Part shown: in pieces, positions 15,294 through 25,345 of the stretch
Numbering within the stretch: the first letter of the stretch is position 1
Layout of the letters: the number at the start of each line of letters is the position of its first letter
Assembly: GCA_947489425.1 (NCBI GenBank)
Contig: CANLDL010000005.1
Coordinates: forward strand, 154,361-218,360
Direction: 5' to 3'
DNA length: 64,000 bases
Source of the DNA: an uncultured Pseudomonadales bacterium
GTDB lineage: Bacteria > Pseudomonadota > Gammaproteobacteria > Pseudomonadales > Cellvibrionaceae
Notes under the pieces: model-generated
The model's database searches: none
What the model was told of the DNA's origin: nothing
The model's input: the letters and a program-made list of their open reading frames with translations, nothing else
Program-made: the position numbers and the translations under genes

Positions 15294-16367
15294 ATGAATA
15301 CTACCGCCGCAGCACCTGAAGTTTTTGAGCCTCTCGAGGATATTATTGAACCTAAATGGTGGACGGGTACGCCTGCTATTTCACCAGAGCTATTTACTAT
15401 TGATGGTAGTGAATATCGCATTGCTGGTGCACCCTTGGCCCCAAGCGACGAGCTTGCCGAACGGATGCAAAAAACCTTTGATGACATTGGATTAGTACAT
15501 GTTATTAATACGGGCCTAACCGACATGCAGGCTATGCGCCTTATTGCGACTCAGGTACTTAAAAACCAACGTAAATATGAAGGTGGTGCTAATCCACGGA
15601 AGGCATTACAGCCAAATGTTTACGAAGTAGGGGCGCCATTAATTGCAGCTTTGCACTACCACCATGAGATGGCCTACATAGGTTCAAGTACCAAGATGCT
15701 CGGTTTTATGTGTAACAAGATCCCCTCAGAAGGTGGCTATACCTACGTATCCGACAATGTGGCAGCGACCAAGTCTATTTTATCGACCCCTTTTGGCCAA
15801 AAGCTTAAAAAGTTGGGTATTTGTTATCACCGAGACCTCACAGACCGCGATGCTTTTAAAGATCGTGTTGAATACGGTGTTTATAATCACTGGCAGCTCT
15901 CGATGCTAACAGAGGACCCAGATGAGGCGATTGAAGAAGCTCGTGCTCGTGGTTTGACAGCAGAGTGGGGCGAAAATCGTAAATTAAAAACTCGATACAT
16001 AACTTCTGCTTTTGAGTATTGCCCACAGCTTGACCGCAATTTACTTTACAGCAGTATGGCAGACGATGGCGCATGGTTTGATACATGGCCTCTTGTTCAG
16101 CACTTGCCAGCCGAAGAGCGCCCGTTAAAACTCACTTTTGGTGATCTCACTGAAATGACACGTGAAGAAAAGCAGTTGTTTATTGATATTTACGATCGAC
16201 ATGGTATGCCAATCCCTTGGAAGGTGGGTGACGTTGCCTTAATTTGTAACTACCGTTTTGCACATGGTCGCCCTGGTGTTGATCTTAAAGAAGGTGAAGA
16301 GCGTGAGCTTGGCGTGTTAATTGGCGAGTCTTTCGAGCGACAAGAAACATTCGACGATAAATGGTAG
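15294..16367 (+). CDS. TauD/TfdA-family Fe(II)/2-oxoglutarate dioxygenase
   Basis: A 357-residue non-haem iron oxygenase. The facial triad is visible as HHEMAY (His123-x-Glu125, the His-x-Glu variant of the clavaminate-synthase/SyrP branch) and a distal His324 in AHGRPGV, where the arginine is placed to bind 2-oxoglutarate. Such enzymes hydroxylate, desaturate or chlorinate amino acids and small acids. It starts 28 bases upstream of a D-2-hydroxyacid dehydrogenase gene on the same strand, so the pair probably forms one pathway. Presence among betaine genes hints at a quaternary amine or amino-acid substrate, but this is inference. Confidence 0.85.
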   Translation: MNTTAAAPEVFEPLEDIIEPKWWTGTPAISPELFTIDGSEYRIAGAPLAPSDELAERMQKTFDDIGLVHVINTGLTDMQAMRLIATQVLKNQRKYEGGANPRKALQPNVYEVGAPLIAALHYHHEMAYIGSSTKMLGFMCNKIPSEGGYTYVSDNVAATKSILSTPFGQKLKKLGICYHRDLTDRDAFKDRVEYGVYNHWQLSMLTEDPDEAIEEARARGLTAEWGENRKLKTRYITSAFEYCPQLDRNLLYSSMADDGAWFDTWPLVQHLPAEERPLKLTFGDLTEMTREEKQLFIDIYDRHGMPIPWKVGDVALICNYRFAHGRPGVDLKEGEERELGVLIGESFERQETFDDKW

Positions 16368-16395
16368 AGACGATTTTTATAAACGAAATACATAA

Positions 16396-17772
16396 ATGAG
16401 TACCTTACTTGATCGGCTAAAAGCATCTCTAGATACCGCAACTTTAGTGTTAGGTAGCGATATTAGTGATAGATATTTTGCTGACTGGAGCGGTGCTCAA
16501 CCTTGCCCACCTGCGGCATTGCTAAGGCCAAAAACAACTAACGAATTATCGGCAATAATGGCTTTATGCCATGAGTATAACCAGCCAGTGGTTGTGCAAG
16601 GTGGGTTAACAGGCCTGGCCGGTGGTGCTACTCCTCAAGTCGGTGAATTTGCTATCTCTCTTGAGCGAATGAACACTATCGAAGAAATCGATGCTACTGC
16701 TATGACGCTCACCACAGGTGCCGGTACTGCATTGCAAACCCTACAAGAAGCCGCTGCTGAGCATGATTTATTTGTTCCTATTGATTTGGGTGCTCGTGGC
16801 AGTTGCATGATTGGCGGTAATGTATCCACTAATGCAGGTGGTACCGAGGTTATCCGCTACGGTATGACACGTTCAATGGTATTGGGTGTAGAGGCAGTGC
16901 TTGCCGATGGAACAGTGATTAATGCCATGAATAAAATGGTAAAAAATAATTCAGGCTATGACCTCAAACATCTCTTTATTGGCTCCGAGGGAACCTTAGG
17001 TATCGTTACTCGCGTTGTTTTACAGTTACAGCCGCAGTCTCGCAGCACCCACACGGCATTATGTGCTCTTAATAATTACGAGTCAGCCACGAAACTATTA
17101 ATTGAACTCAAGCGTAGTTTAGGCTCTGGTTTAACGGGCTTTGAACTTATGTGGGATAACTACTACGATAAAGTTATCGAGAGTGTTCCTAATGTGGTTA
17201 ACCCATTTAAAAAGTCACACCCATTTTATTTGTTGGTCGAATATAAAGATAATGATAAAGCAGTTGGCGAGCAATGTTTTGAGTCGACGTTATTTGCTCA
17301 GTTTGAAGCGAGTTTATTAGCGGATGTGCTGATTGCCCAATCCCTTGAAGATGCAGCAGCGTTTTGGAAGATACGTGATGGTATAGGCGAACTACTGCAG
17401 AGTTTGGGACCGGTATCAAATCAAGATGTTAGTTTACCAGTTGCAGATATTGGCGTGTTTGCTAACGACCTTGATAAACGCCTTAAAGACAAATACGACA
17501 ATATTGGCATATTGCAGTTTGGTCATATTGGCGATAATAATTTGCATGTTTGTGCCTACACAGGGCGGGGCGAAGATAAAGCCAATATCAATGAAGATAT
17601 TATGCTGATGATTGGTGACTACGCGGGCGCTATTACCGCAGAACACGGTATAGGAGTACTTAAGCGCGATTACTTACCACTATCGAGAAGTGAGAGTGAA
17701 ATTGCCTTGATGAAAACGATTAAGCTTGCAATGGACCCCAAAAATATTTTAAACCCTAGGCGGGTTATTTAA
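16396..17772 (+). CDS. FAD-linked D-2-hydroxyacid dehydrogenase (D2HGDH/GlcD/D-lactate type)
   Basis: A 458-residue flavoprotein of the vanillyl-alcohol-oxidase fold: PCMH FAD domain (residues about 35-215, with QGGLTGLAGGA, MIGGNVSTNAGG, RYGMTRSMVLGVEAVLADG and FIGSEGTLGIVT) and a FAD_oxidase_C domain (about 220-458, with FGHIGDNNLH carrying metal-binding histidines and ITAEHGIGVLKRDYL). These enzymes oxidise D-2-hydroxyglutarate, D-lactate or related acids to 2-oxo acids. The sequence looks closer to D-2-hydroxyglutarate dehydrogenases than to Dld. It is probably co-transcribed with the dioxygenase gene upstream. Confidence 0.87.
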   Translation: MSTLLDRLKASLDTATLVLGSDISDRYFADWSGAQPCPPAALLRPKTTNELSAIMALCHEYNQPVVVQGGLTGLAGGATPQVGEFAISLERMNTIEEIDATAMTLTTGAGTALQTLQEAAAEHDLFVPIDLGARGSCMIGGNVSTNAGGTEVIRYGMTRSMVLGVEAVLADGTVINAMNKMVKNNSGYDLKHLFIGSEGTLGIVTRVVLQLQPQSRSTHTALCALNNYESATKLLIELKRSLGSGLTGFELMWDNYYDKVIESVPNVVNPFKKSHPFYLLVEYKDNDKAVGEQCFESTLFAQFEASLLADVLIAQSLEDAAAFWKIRDGIGELLQSLGPVSNQDVSLPVADIGVFANDLDKRLKDKYDNIGILQFGHIGDNNLHVCAYTGRGEDKANINEDIMLMIGDYAGAITAEHGIGVLKRDYLPLSRSESEIALMKTIKLAMDPKNILNPRRVI

Positions 17773-17816
17773 CGCAAAGCTTTTGTAATTTTCCGATTTA
17801 AAAGTTTGCGTTAAAT
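17767..17816. terminator. Bidirectional terminator-like inverted repeat between convergent genes
   Basis: Arms ATTTAACGCAAAGCTTTT (17767-17784) and AAAAGTTTGCGTTAAAT (17800-17816) are complementary with one bulged base, and the left arm overlaps the stop codon of the dehydrogenase gene. The A/T-rich flanks would give U-runs on both strands. It separates the convergent dehydrogenase and chemoreceptor genes. Confidence 0.65.
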
Positions 17817-17840
17817 AGAATACAGATTTTTGTATAACAG

Positions 17841-19796
17841 TTATTTCTCTGCCTTAAAGCGTGAGACTAATTTAGAAAGATCCAGGGCTAACTGATCTAA
17901 ATTGTCCGATGCAGTATCAACTTTTTCGGATAGCTCTTTTGTCTGTGAAGAATTATTATGAATATGTGTGATATTTTTATTAATCTCTTTGCTTACAGTG
18001 TGTTGCTGTTCAGCAGAAGCTGAAATTTGCGATATTATATCTTTAATAACAATAGATGAACTCATAATAGACTCAAAAACCTCACTGGTTTTTTGAGTTG
18101 AGCCTACCGTTTCCTCAATTTGTGTCATACTGCATGTCAGCTTCTCGGCTACATCTTCAGTTTGGTCTCTAAGGCGGCTCAACAGGCGGTCAATTTCTTC
18201 GGTGGATTCCGATGTGCGCCCAGCCAAAGTGCGAACTTCATCGGCAACGACGGCAAAGCCCCTGCCTTGTTCTCCCGCTCTGGCTGCTTCGATAGCTGCG
18301 TTTAAGGCTAATAAATTAGTTTGTTCTGCGATACTTTTAATCGTATCTAAAATCACAGTAATGTTATTAGATTCATCTGAGAGTACTCCCATAGCATTAT
18401 TCGAATCGCTAAGCTCAACTTCAAGTTGACTAACAGATTTAACCGTTTGCTGAATTAATTGATGCCCTTGTTGTACTTGTTCTCGACTATCGTTTGATGC
18501 AGATGCAGCTTCAGAGCAATTTGAGGTTACTTCGTTAGATTTATCTAACATCTTCTGAAAAGAATTTGTTACTAACTCAACAGAGTCAAGCTGTTCATTT
18601 GCTACCGCGTGCATTTCTTTCGATAGTTGGCTCGAATGTTGAGAAATATCTTTAATGTCACCACTAGAATTTTTAATACGATCAACCAGAGTATGAATAG
18701 ATTTTACAAAACTATTAAAAGCACTAGCCATTTGCGCAGATTCATCAGTTCCTTGAATATCCAAACGACGAGTTAGATCGCCTTCACCTTGGGCAATATT
18801 CTCTAAACCTTTTGCAATAACATTCATTGGCTTAGTGACGATATTGGCAACAATAAAGCCAATTCCCATAAATATAGCAACCATGGCAATAGCGACTAAA
18901 AAAATATATTCCGTCAAGTTATCAGCTTGTTCATATACTTCTGATTCAGGAATTAGGCCGATAAAATCCCATCCTAATACAGGTGATTTGTATTTATTGG
19001 CAAACCAGATATCACCGTTGATACTGAGTTTGATCATACCATCAAAGTTGGCTGCTAGTTCTTTGTGGGAGTCACTAACAGAGGCTAAACTCTTAAAATT
19101 ATTTTTTGGATTACTAGGATCGGCAAGTACAGTTCCAGTATCTTCAATCAACATAATATAACCATGCGCACCAAATTTAACGTCTTGCACCATCTCGGTT
19201 AATTTACTTAAAGTAACATCGACGCCTATTGATCCAAAGGCACCGTCTTTACCTTCAAAGCGTACGAGATAATCGACAATAGGTATTCCCGATGTTAAAT
19301 CCGCATAAGCCGGCACACGTTTCGGTGTTGTCGAATCGATTGTTGCTTTATACCAAGCTCTGCTACGTGGGTCGAAGTCCGCGCTACGTTTGCCTTTAGG
19401 CCATTGCAAATATCCACCGTGATTCATGCCTAAATAAATATAAGCTAGATCAGGGTGAGATTCTGCAAAGCGTGCCATTAGACGGTATGCCTCTCTCTCT
19501 ACAGGGGAGTTTTTCTCAGGTGTCATTAGCACTTCGGGTTTACCCATATAGGTTGTTACAGTGCTGTCTAGTGCTTGTATTTCCGGACTTTTTGCCAAAT
19601 AGGCAGCGGCTTCTGATAAGCCATTTAAATACAAGCTAAATGCCGTATCAATATGCGAAATCTCTGCCTGACTATTTTTTTCAAAGGACTCTAAGGCATT
19701 ATCTCTTACGTTAATAATGACAAGAGAAGAAATAATAATGACGGGTAGTAAGACACCAGCTGCCAATGATAACAGGAAACGAGTTTTGATCTTCAT
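17841..19796 (-). CDS. Methyl-accepting chemotaxis protein with periplasmic Cache domain
   Basis: A 651-residue chemoreceptor: TM1 (residues about 7-28), a periplasmic double-Cache region (about 35-285, with [19 protein letters not shown] and [20 protein letters not shown]), TM2 (about 295-318), HAMP (about 320-372) and the cytoplasmic signalling domain with the tip [20 protein letters not shown]. It lacks a C-terminal CheR-docking pentapeptide. Double-Cache receptors bind amino acids, amines or organic acids. The position between the dioxygenase and betaine genes makes a quaternary-amine or amino-acid ligand plausible, but the ligand cannot be read from sequence. Confidence 0.92.
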   Translation of the reverse strand: MKIKTRFLLSLAAGVLLPVIIISSLVIINVRDNALESFEKNSQAEISHIDTAFSLYLNGLSEAAAYLAKSPEIQALDSTVTTYMGKPEVLMTPEKNSPVEREAYRLMARFAESHPDLAYIYLGMNHGGYLQWPKGKRSADFDPRSRAWYKATIDSTTPKRVPAYADLTSGIPIVDYLVRFEGKDGAFGSIGVDVTLSKLTEMVQDVKFGAHGYIMLIEDTGTVLADPSNPKNNFKSLASVSDSHKELAANFDGMIKLSINGDIWFANKYKSPVLGWDFIGLIPESEVYEQADNLTEYIFLVAIAMVAIFMGIGFIVANIVTKPMNVIAKGLENIAQGEGDLTRRLDIQGTDESAQMASAFNSFVKSIHTLVDRIKNSSGDIKDISQHSSQLSKEMHAVANEQLDSVELVTNSFQKMLDKSNEVTSNCSEAASASNDSREQVQQGHQLIQQTVKSVSQLEVELSDSNNAMGVLSDESNNITVILDTIKSIAEQTNLLALNAAIEAARAGEQGRGFAVVADEVRTLAGRTSESTEEIDRLLSRLRDQTEDVAEKLTCSMTQIEETVGSTQKTSEVFESIMSSSIVIKDIISQISASAEQQHTVSKEINKNITHIHNNSSQTKELSEKVDTASDNLDQLALDLSKLVSRFKAEK

Positions 19797-20221
19797 AGTG
19801 CCTCACGCATTGAATTAGTATTTATAAAGTATGGTTTATAATTGAGGATATTCCACTAACATGGTGGTTTTGAGTGAAGAGTTTTAAGTAAAAGGCAGAT
19901 TAGAGGCGATAGATGATGAGGTATAGAGCATTTATCAACCATTAATACCAATGTGGGGGGCTAAGTTTAGATTCTTGCTTCAGTTGATAAAGGTGAGTCG
20001 ATAATCACATAACTTTAATGCAGTTTTAGTTCGTAAATTTATTAAATTAGTCAGAGCTTATTCATAACTTGCGCCCACATCATCTCCCTGGTTTTTTACA
20101 GCCCTATGGATACGTTAGCAAGAATCGGGTTGAGAGCGAGTGCTTGTTACTTGATAATGAGCAAATTGATAGCTCTTAGGTAAATAAGATAGCGACTGCT
20201 AGTGTTATAAGGCTTTTGGCT
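19797..20221. other. Non-coding stretch containing the chemoreceptor promoter and possible pseudogene 5' remains
   Basis: 425 bases with stop codons in all frames. The left part carries the leader of the minus-strand chemoreceptor. The right part (from about 20190) has the same frame as the first pseudogene block and may hold more of the decayed EamA gene, but I cannot recognise homology there. Confidence 0.35.
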
Positions 20222-20432
20222 TTAGCAGCATTTGGGGTGGTATGCATAGGTATGGCTTATTTACTGTATTTTTGACTGATTGCGATTTGAGAGCCACTTC
20301 GGCATTGTCTGTGACATTTTAATATCAGTATTTGGCACCTTTTGGGCAGGTTTGGTAATTATGGGAACAATGTTTGTCACGGTTTTTTCGTTGGCTCGAA
20401 TATTTATAAAAAAGGCACTGATCAATGAATAA
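20222..20432 (+). pseudogene. Decayed EamA/DMT-family transporter, C-terminal remnant
   Basis: Three reading-frame blocks in successive frames reproduce the end of an EamA transporter: LAAFGVVCIGMAYLLYF (20222-20272), then RATSALSVTF (20290-20319), then LISVFGTFWAGLVIMGTM and on to a TAA at 20430-20432. Placed end to end they read like the last three helices of the family (compare the usual AYLLYF-LI and SLVTYLIPVFG motifs). At least two frameshifts interrupt them, one at a T-run near 20317. The stop overlaps the start of the following methyltransferase gene, so the intact gene probably overlapped it. Confidence 0.7.
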
Positions 20433-21264
20433 ACCTGAACTGCATCGACATTATAGTGTTGTAGAGCAAGCAATTAGTTTTATTACCAAGTATTTTGATC
20501 GGCAGCCAACTCTTGCCGAGATTGCTCAAGCAGTTAGTATGAGTGAGCACCATTTACAAAGGGTATTTTCAGAGTGGGCGGGTATTTCCCCTAAACGTTT
20601 TTTACAGCTTATTACGAAACAAGCTGCAATGGATGCTTTAAAAGATACTCAAAACCTTATCGAAGCAAGCGAAAAAGTTGGTTTATCTGGAGCGGGTAGG
20701 CTGCACGACTTGATGGTAAGCTGTGAGGGCATGACTCCAGGGGAGGTGAAGAGCGCTGGTGACGGTGTTTTGATTGACTATGCGGTAATTACAACGCCTT
20801 TTGGTGAGGCAGTTTTAGGTTGGACGCAAAGAGGAATTTGTTACTTACAGTTCGTGAGCCAACAGAAAAAACAATTGATAGACGAGTTGTTTGCACAATG
20901 GCCTAGAGCTAATTTTGTTTTAAATAATGAAGGTGGAGCGATGTTCTCCCGAAAAATATTCTCCTCTCCTTTAGAGCGTGGAAAAATCCATTTGATACTT
21001 AAGGGCACAAATTTTCAGATTAAAGTTTGGGAGGCTTTAATAAATACCCATACCTCACAACAACTTTCTTACTCACAGGTTTCGCAGCTAATAAATTCCC
21101 CTAGGGCATCACGAGCTGTTGGCACCGCACTGGCGAATAATACCATTGGGTATCTGATACCTTGCCATCGTGTTATAAAAAATAATGGTAATATTGGCAA
21201 CTACCGCTGGGGCGTTGAGCGTAAAATAGCGATGTTGGCATGGGAAAACTCTCGAAATTGTTAG
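20425..21264 (+). CDS. Ada-like protein: AraC helix-turn-helix fused to O6-methylguanine-DNA methyltransferase
   Basis: A 279-residue DNA repair protein: N-terminal AraC-type helix-turn-helix (residues about 10-105, TLAEIAQAVSMSEHHLQRVF) and a C-terminal methyltransferase domain (about 115-275) with the acceptor cysteine in IPCHRV (Cys247) and the DNA-binding block SPRASRAVGTALANN. It removes alkyl groups from O6-alkylguanine by irreversible transfer to Cys247. The N-terminal Ada zinc domain that repairs phosphotriesters and senses methylation is absent, so regulation of the Ada response by this protein is doubtful. The start overlaps the end of the EamA remnant. Confidence 0.92.
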   Translation: MNKPELHRHYSVVEQAISFITKYFDRQPTLAEIAQAVSMSEHHLQRVFSEWAGISPKRFLQLITKQAAMDALKDTQNLIEASEKVGLSGAGRLHDLMVSCEGMTPGEVKSAGDGVLIDYAVITTPFGEAVLGWTQRGICYLQFVSQQKKQLIDELFAQWPRANFVLNNEGGAMFSRKIFSSPLERGKIHLILKGTNFQIKVWEALINTHTSQQLSYSQVSQLINSPRASRAVGTALANNTIGYLIPCHRVIKNNGNIGNYRWGVERKIAMLAWENSRNC

Positions 21265-21300
21265 AATAATTTTATCCTAATGACACGATAATATGATTTT

Positions 21301-22563
21301 TTAGTTTTCCATGTTTTTTAACATCACTTCGCTATACCAGTTTACAAAATTGATTACGGCAAACTCATAATCTGGGGCATAGGGGCCAGGTTTGTAGCCT
21401 ATGGAGTTAACGCCTTTCTGGTTTTCTTCAGTAAAGCGCTTGTCTTCATTATTGGTTGAGTCCCAGACTTTGCGTAACCTTTCTATATCGTAATCTTCAC
21501 CCTCGATAGCATCTTTATGAATAATCCATTTTGTTGTGACTAATGTTTCTTGGGCGGAGATGGGTAGTACTCTAAACACAACACAGTGGTCGCTTTGCAT
21601 ATGGTTCCAGGAGTTGGGTAAATGCAGTATACGCAATGATCCCATTCTTCTGTTTTTTATTCGGCCCATTAGTTTTTCGCAAGCACGGGCGCCATCGGCT
21701 GTCATTGCTTCACTGCCTTTTTTAAGTGGCATGCGTACTAAGCGATTGCGTAGAGTATGGTCGCGACGCTCATGGGGGATATTATCCGCGTCCCATAGGG
21801 CAGCTTCCTCTTTGTAATAGTCTAAAAATTCCTGTGAAATGCGTGGGTCACTGATATCGTCATATTCTGGCATTGAGCTATTTAGGTCTGGGTGCCCATT
21901 GGCGCAGTGATAGCACTCGCGGTTATTCTCCATAACTAGTTTCCAGTTGGCTGCCTCGACAGTGCTGGACTCTGCTGCAACTTTAGTGTTTTCCATGTCG
22001 TAAGGTTCCATATATTCGTCTAAGGAGTCTATAAAGCCTTGAATATCTTCGGGTTCTTGTTGATGTAGGCTGATAAAAATAAAGCCTCCACCTACAGCAC
22101 AATGCGCTTTGTTCAAGACATGTTCACTTTTGTCAAAATTTTCGATTAAGTCATTGCCTGCAAATAATAGATTGCCTTTTAGATCGTATGTCCATTGATG
22201 GTAAGGGCAGACAAGATTAGCGACTTTACCTTTTGCAGAGGAGCATAAGCGTGAGCCACGATGTCTGCAGGTATTGTGAAATGCATTAATAGAACCATCA
22301 GCGTCACGAACAATAAGTACCGGATTTTGGCCAACTTCTACGGTGATGTAATCACCTCGGTTTGGTACTTCACAACTCATGCCAACAAATAGCCATTCTT
22401 TTTGAAAGACTTCTTCCATATCCATTTGAAATATTTGAGGATTATTGTATAAGGGCTGCTCGAGAGTATAGCTGGGGTCGCGTTGACTCAGTAATTCTTT
22501 AAGCTGTTCTCTACTGACTTCACTGCTTAGATGGTTAACATCTATTAACCGGTAATGGTTCAT
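21301..22563 (-). CDS. gbcA: Glycine betaine monooxygenase, Rieske oxygenase subunit GbcA
   Basis: A 420-residue Rieske non-haem iron oxygenase alpha subunit. The Rieske [2Fe-2S] ligands are Cys99-x-His101 (CRHRG) and Cys119-x2-His122 (CPYHQW). The mononuclear iron site is NNRECYHCANGH, giving His219 and His224. GbcA demethylates glycine betaine to dimethylglycine and formaldehyde using O2 and electrons from GbcB. The divergent gbcB reductase gene starts 284 bases away, and sarcosine oxidase genes follow, which fixes the substrate far better than the family alone. The C-terminal length and the WNHMQSDHCVVFRVLP block are typical of this branch. Confidence 0.92.
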   Translation of the reverse strand: MNHYRLIDVNHLSSEVSREQLKELLSQRDPSYTLEQPLYNNPQIFQMDMEEVFQKEWLFVGMSCEVPNRGDYITVEVGQNPVLIVRDADGSINAFHNTCRHRGSRLCSSAKGKVANLVCPYHQWTYDLKGNLLFAGNDLIENFDKSEHVLNKAHCAVGGGFIFISLHQQEPEDIQGFIDSLDEYMEPYDMENTKVAAESSTVEAANWKLVMENNRECYHCANGHPDLNSSMPEYDDISDPRISQEFLDYYKEEAALWDADNIPHERRDHTLRNRLVRMPLKKGSEAMTADGARACEKLMGRIKNRRMGSLRILHLPNSWNHMQSDHCVVFRVLPISAQETLVTTKWIIHKDAIEGEDYDIERLRKVWDSTNNEDKRFTEENQKGVNSIGYKPGPYAPDYEFAVINFVNWYSEVMLKNMEN

Positions 22564-22692
22564 AGAGGGCGCCTCTTTTCACTTTTTAATAGCAATAACA
22601 ATATCTATACTAAGTGATTCTAACTAAGTAAATTCCCCCAACTTATCTAAAACCGACTCTTAATATCATTAAATTCGACTTTCTTATTTATT

Positions 22693-22735
22693 CTTATTCA
22701 AACTATTTTTTGAATAATAAAATAGTTTGAATAAG
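22693..22735. promoter_or_regulatory. Perfect 17-bp inverted repeat in the gbcA-gbcB intergenic region
   Basis: CTTATTCAAACTATTTT (22693-22709) is exactly complementary to AAAATAGTTTGAATAAG (22719-22735), with a 9-base spacer. It lies 130 bases from gbcA and 113 bases from gbcB, both transcribed away from it. A position upstream of both genes argues for an operator or 5'-UTR stem, not a terminator. It does not match a GbdR site that I know. Confidence 0.6.
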
Positions 22736-22847
22736 ACATAATGCCTAGTGTAATCTCTCCCAACTTGTGAGAACCGATTTGATTAATAAACTATCGCCGA
22801 TAAGCTATTGTTAACAAAGATAATGGCTGCTGATGAGGGTAATATAG

Positions 22848-23969
22848 ATGGCTTCAGAAGATAAGAACAACGCAGCAAAATTTTCCCCTATACATGAAAA
22901 CATATGGAAGAATGAGCGGCACCAGGTTCGCTGCATAAAAATTGTAGATGAAACTTGGGATGTACGTACTTTTTATTTTGTTGCCGCCAATATTGATAAG
23001 AAGGATATGGTGTTTTTCTTTAAGGCGGGCCAGTTTGTTACCTTGGAGTTATCCATAGATGATCAGCAAGTGATGCGCTCTTATACAATATCCAGCTCGC
23101 CCTCACTGCCCTATAGCTTTTCTATTACTGTTAAACGAATTCCAAACGGTAAGGTCTCTAATTGGCTACACGATAACCTACAGATAAACTCGGAAATAGC
23201 TATACATGGCCCGGTAGGTGTTTTTAATTGTATTGACCACCCTGCGAGTAAAGTTTTATTGTTATCGGGTGGTGTGGGCATTACACCACTAATGTCGATG
23301 GCTCGATGGTTCTGTGATACACAAGCTAACGTAGATGTCGCTTTTTCTCATAGTGCACGTAGTCCTAAGGATATTATCTATAAGCGTGAACTTGAACAAA
23401 TGTGTGCAGATAACGCTAATTTTTCACTGCACCTAGTTTGTGAAAACTATAGTAGCGGTGAAGCATGGTTTGGTTATCGTGGGTTTTTAGATACTGCAAA
23501 ACTTGCCATAATGGTACCTGATTTTTTAGAGCGTGAGATATTTTGTTGTGGTCCCACACCTTATATGGATGCGGTTAAAAAAATATTATCTAGCCATAAT
23601 TTTAATATGGATAACTACCATGAGGAATTATTTATTTCTCCTGATGACTCTATCAACAATAAAAGTGATGGGCAAGAATCTCAGCCAATACAACAAGAGT
23701 CCAGTGAATTAACGGAGATCTCTTTTGCCAAAGCTAATAAACGAGTAATGGCAAAGCCTGAGGAGACAATTCACGAGGCAGCAGCAAGGGTTGATGTCAA
23801 CATTCCTAAAGCCTGCGGTATGGGTTTATGTGGTACTTGTAAAGTATTTAAACTCGAAGGTGAAGTCACTATGAATGATGATGGTGGTATTACCGATGAA
23901 GATAAAGAGGCTGGATTTATTCTTAGCTGCTGTAGTGTCGCTAGAGGCCCTGTAAGTATCGATTTTTAA
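22848..23969 (+). CDS. gbcB: Glycine betaine monooxygenase reductase GbcB
   Basis: A 373-residue reductase: ferredoxin-reductase FAD domain (residues about 25-130, with MRSYTISSSPS as the flavin motif), NAD(P)H domain (about 135-250, LLSGGVGITPLMSMARW and the CCGPTPYMDAV block), and a C-terminal plant-type [2Fe-2S] ferredoxin (about 285-373, CGMGLCGTCKVFKLEG, then a last Cys in the SCCS motif). It moves electrons from NAD(P)H to the Rieske oxygenase GbcA in the cytoplasm. It is divergent from gbcA with a shared regulatory region. Start ATG 22848 follows a GAGGG motif. Confidence 0.92.
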   Translation: MASEDKNNAAKFSPIHENIWKNERHQVRCIKIVDETWDVRTFYFVAANIDKKDMVFFFKAGQFVTLELSIDDQQVMRSYTISSSPSLPYSFSITVKRIPNGKVSNWLHDNLQINSEIAIHGPVGVFNCIDHPASKVLLLSGGVGITPLMSMARWFCDTQANVDVAFSHSARSPKDIIYKRELEQMCADNANFSLHLVCENYSSGEAWFGYRGFLDTAKLAIMVPDFLEREIFCCGPTPYMDAVKKILSSHNFNMDNYHEELFISPDDSINNKSDGQESQPIQQESSELTEISFAKANKRVMAKPEETIHEAAARVDVNIPKACGMGLCGTCKVFKLEGEVTMNDDGGITDEDKEAGFILSCCSVARGPVSIDF

Positions 23970-24091
23970 TATTATTTATGTCGTAAATCAGCACTAGATA
24001 GGCGCAGATAGACAACTATTATCTTTCATAATCACTATGCTTTAGTCGTTGTCATTAATAATAAAACAGGCGAGTTCAGGGCATCTGTCTT

Positions 24092-25345
24092 ATGCAAAAA
24101 TACTCCGGTTTTGGCCTTATAAAACATGCGCTTAGCCATCACGAAAATTGGCAACGTGTTTGGCGTAATCCTAGGCCTAAAAAAAAGTACGATGTCATTA
24201 TTGTAGGCGGTGGTGGCCATGGGTTGGCAACGGCCTATTATTTGGCAAAGCGCTATGGCGTGACCAATGTTGCTGTACTTGAAAAAGGGTATTTGGGTGG
24301 CGGTAATACTGCACGTAATACTACTATTGTGCGTTCCAATTATTTGTGGGACGAGGCGGCTCATCTATACGAGCATGCTATGAAGTTATGGGAAGGGCTA
24401 TCACAAGATCTAAACTATAATGTGATGTTTTCTCAGCGCGGTGTGCTTAATCTTGGGCATACCTTACAAGATATGCGCGACATCCAACGTCGCGTAAGTG
24501 CCAATAGGCTCAATGGTATTGATGGCGAAGTACTCGATACACAACAAGTGCAAGAGCTAGTGCCAATAATGGATTGCTCATCCAATACACGCTACCCTAT
24601 TTTAGGTGCTTCTTGGCAGCCTCGTGCGGGTGTCGCTCGCCACGATGCTGTTGCATGGGGCTATGCGCGTGCAGCAGATAGCTTGGGTGTTGACCTTATT
24701 CAGCAATGCGAAGTTAACGATATTCTTATCGAAGACGGTACCGCAATCGGTGTGAGTACCAAACAACACGGTGACATAAATGCTGATCGTGTTGCTTGTG
24801 TTGTTGCTGGGCATTCCAGCGTACTGGCTAATATGGCAGGCTTTAAATTACCCTTGGAATCCCACCCATTACAAGCGCTCGTATCTGAGCCAATCAAACC
24901 TATTCTTGATACTGTTGTTATGTCTAATCATGTTCATGGTTATATCTCGCAGTCTGATAAAGGCGATCTTGTTATCGGTGCCGGTATTGATGGTTATAAC
25001 GGTTATGGCCAGCGTGGCTCTTACATAACAACAGAGCATACTATCCAAGCAATTGTTGAATTATTTCCTATTTTTAGCCGAGTGCGTATGAACCGACAGT
25101 GGGGTGGTATCGTCGATACTTGTCCCGATGCTTGCCCCATTATTTCTAAAACTCCCGTTGATAATTTATATTTTAATTGCGGTTGGGGTACGGGTGGTTT
25201 TAAAGCGATCCCGGGTTCTGGTGAGGTGTTTGCTGCATCTTTAGCGCGTGGAGAAATGCACCCACTAGCAGAGCCATTTTCGATGTTCCGTTTTAATAAC
25301 GGCGCTTTAATTGATGAACATGGTGCGGCTGGTGTTGCACATTAA
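24092..25345 (+). CDS. soxB: Sarcosine oxidase beta subunit SoxB
   Basis: The 417-residue beta subunit of heterotetrameric sarcosine oxidase, which oxidises sarcosine to glycine, with the one-carbon unit going to tetrahydrofolate in the alpha subunit. It is a DAO-fold flavoprotein: [18 protein letters not shown] (FAD loop, residues about 36-53), [22 protein letters not shown], and RHDAVAWG, where His184 is the likely covalent FMN attachment. The C-terminal [14 protein letters not shown] block is typical. It begins soxBDAG, but 466 bases separate it from soxD, occupied mostly by a palindromic element. Confidence 0.95.
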   Translation: MQKYSGFGLIKHALSHHENWQRVWRNPRPKKKYDVIIVGGGGHGLATAYYLAKRYGVTNVAVLEKGYLGGGNTARNTTIVRSNYLWDEAAHLYEHAMKLWEGLSQDLNYNVMFSQRGVLNLGHTLQDMRDIQRRVSANRLNGIDGEVLDTQQVQELVPIMDCSSNTRYPILGASWQPRAGVARHDAVAWGYARAADSLGVDLIQQCEVNDILIEDGTAIGVSTKQHGDINADRVACVVAGHSSVLANMAGFKLPLESHPLQALVSEPIKPILDTVVMSNHVHGYISQSDKGDLVIGAGIDGYNGYGQRGSYITTEHTIQAIVELFPIFSRVRMNRQWGGIVDTCPDACPIISKTPVDNLYFNCGWGTGGFKAIPGSGEVFAASLARGEMHPLAEPFSMFRFNNGALIDEHGAAGVAH

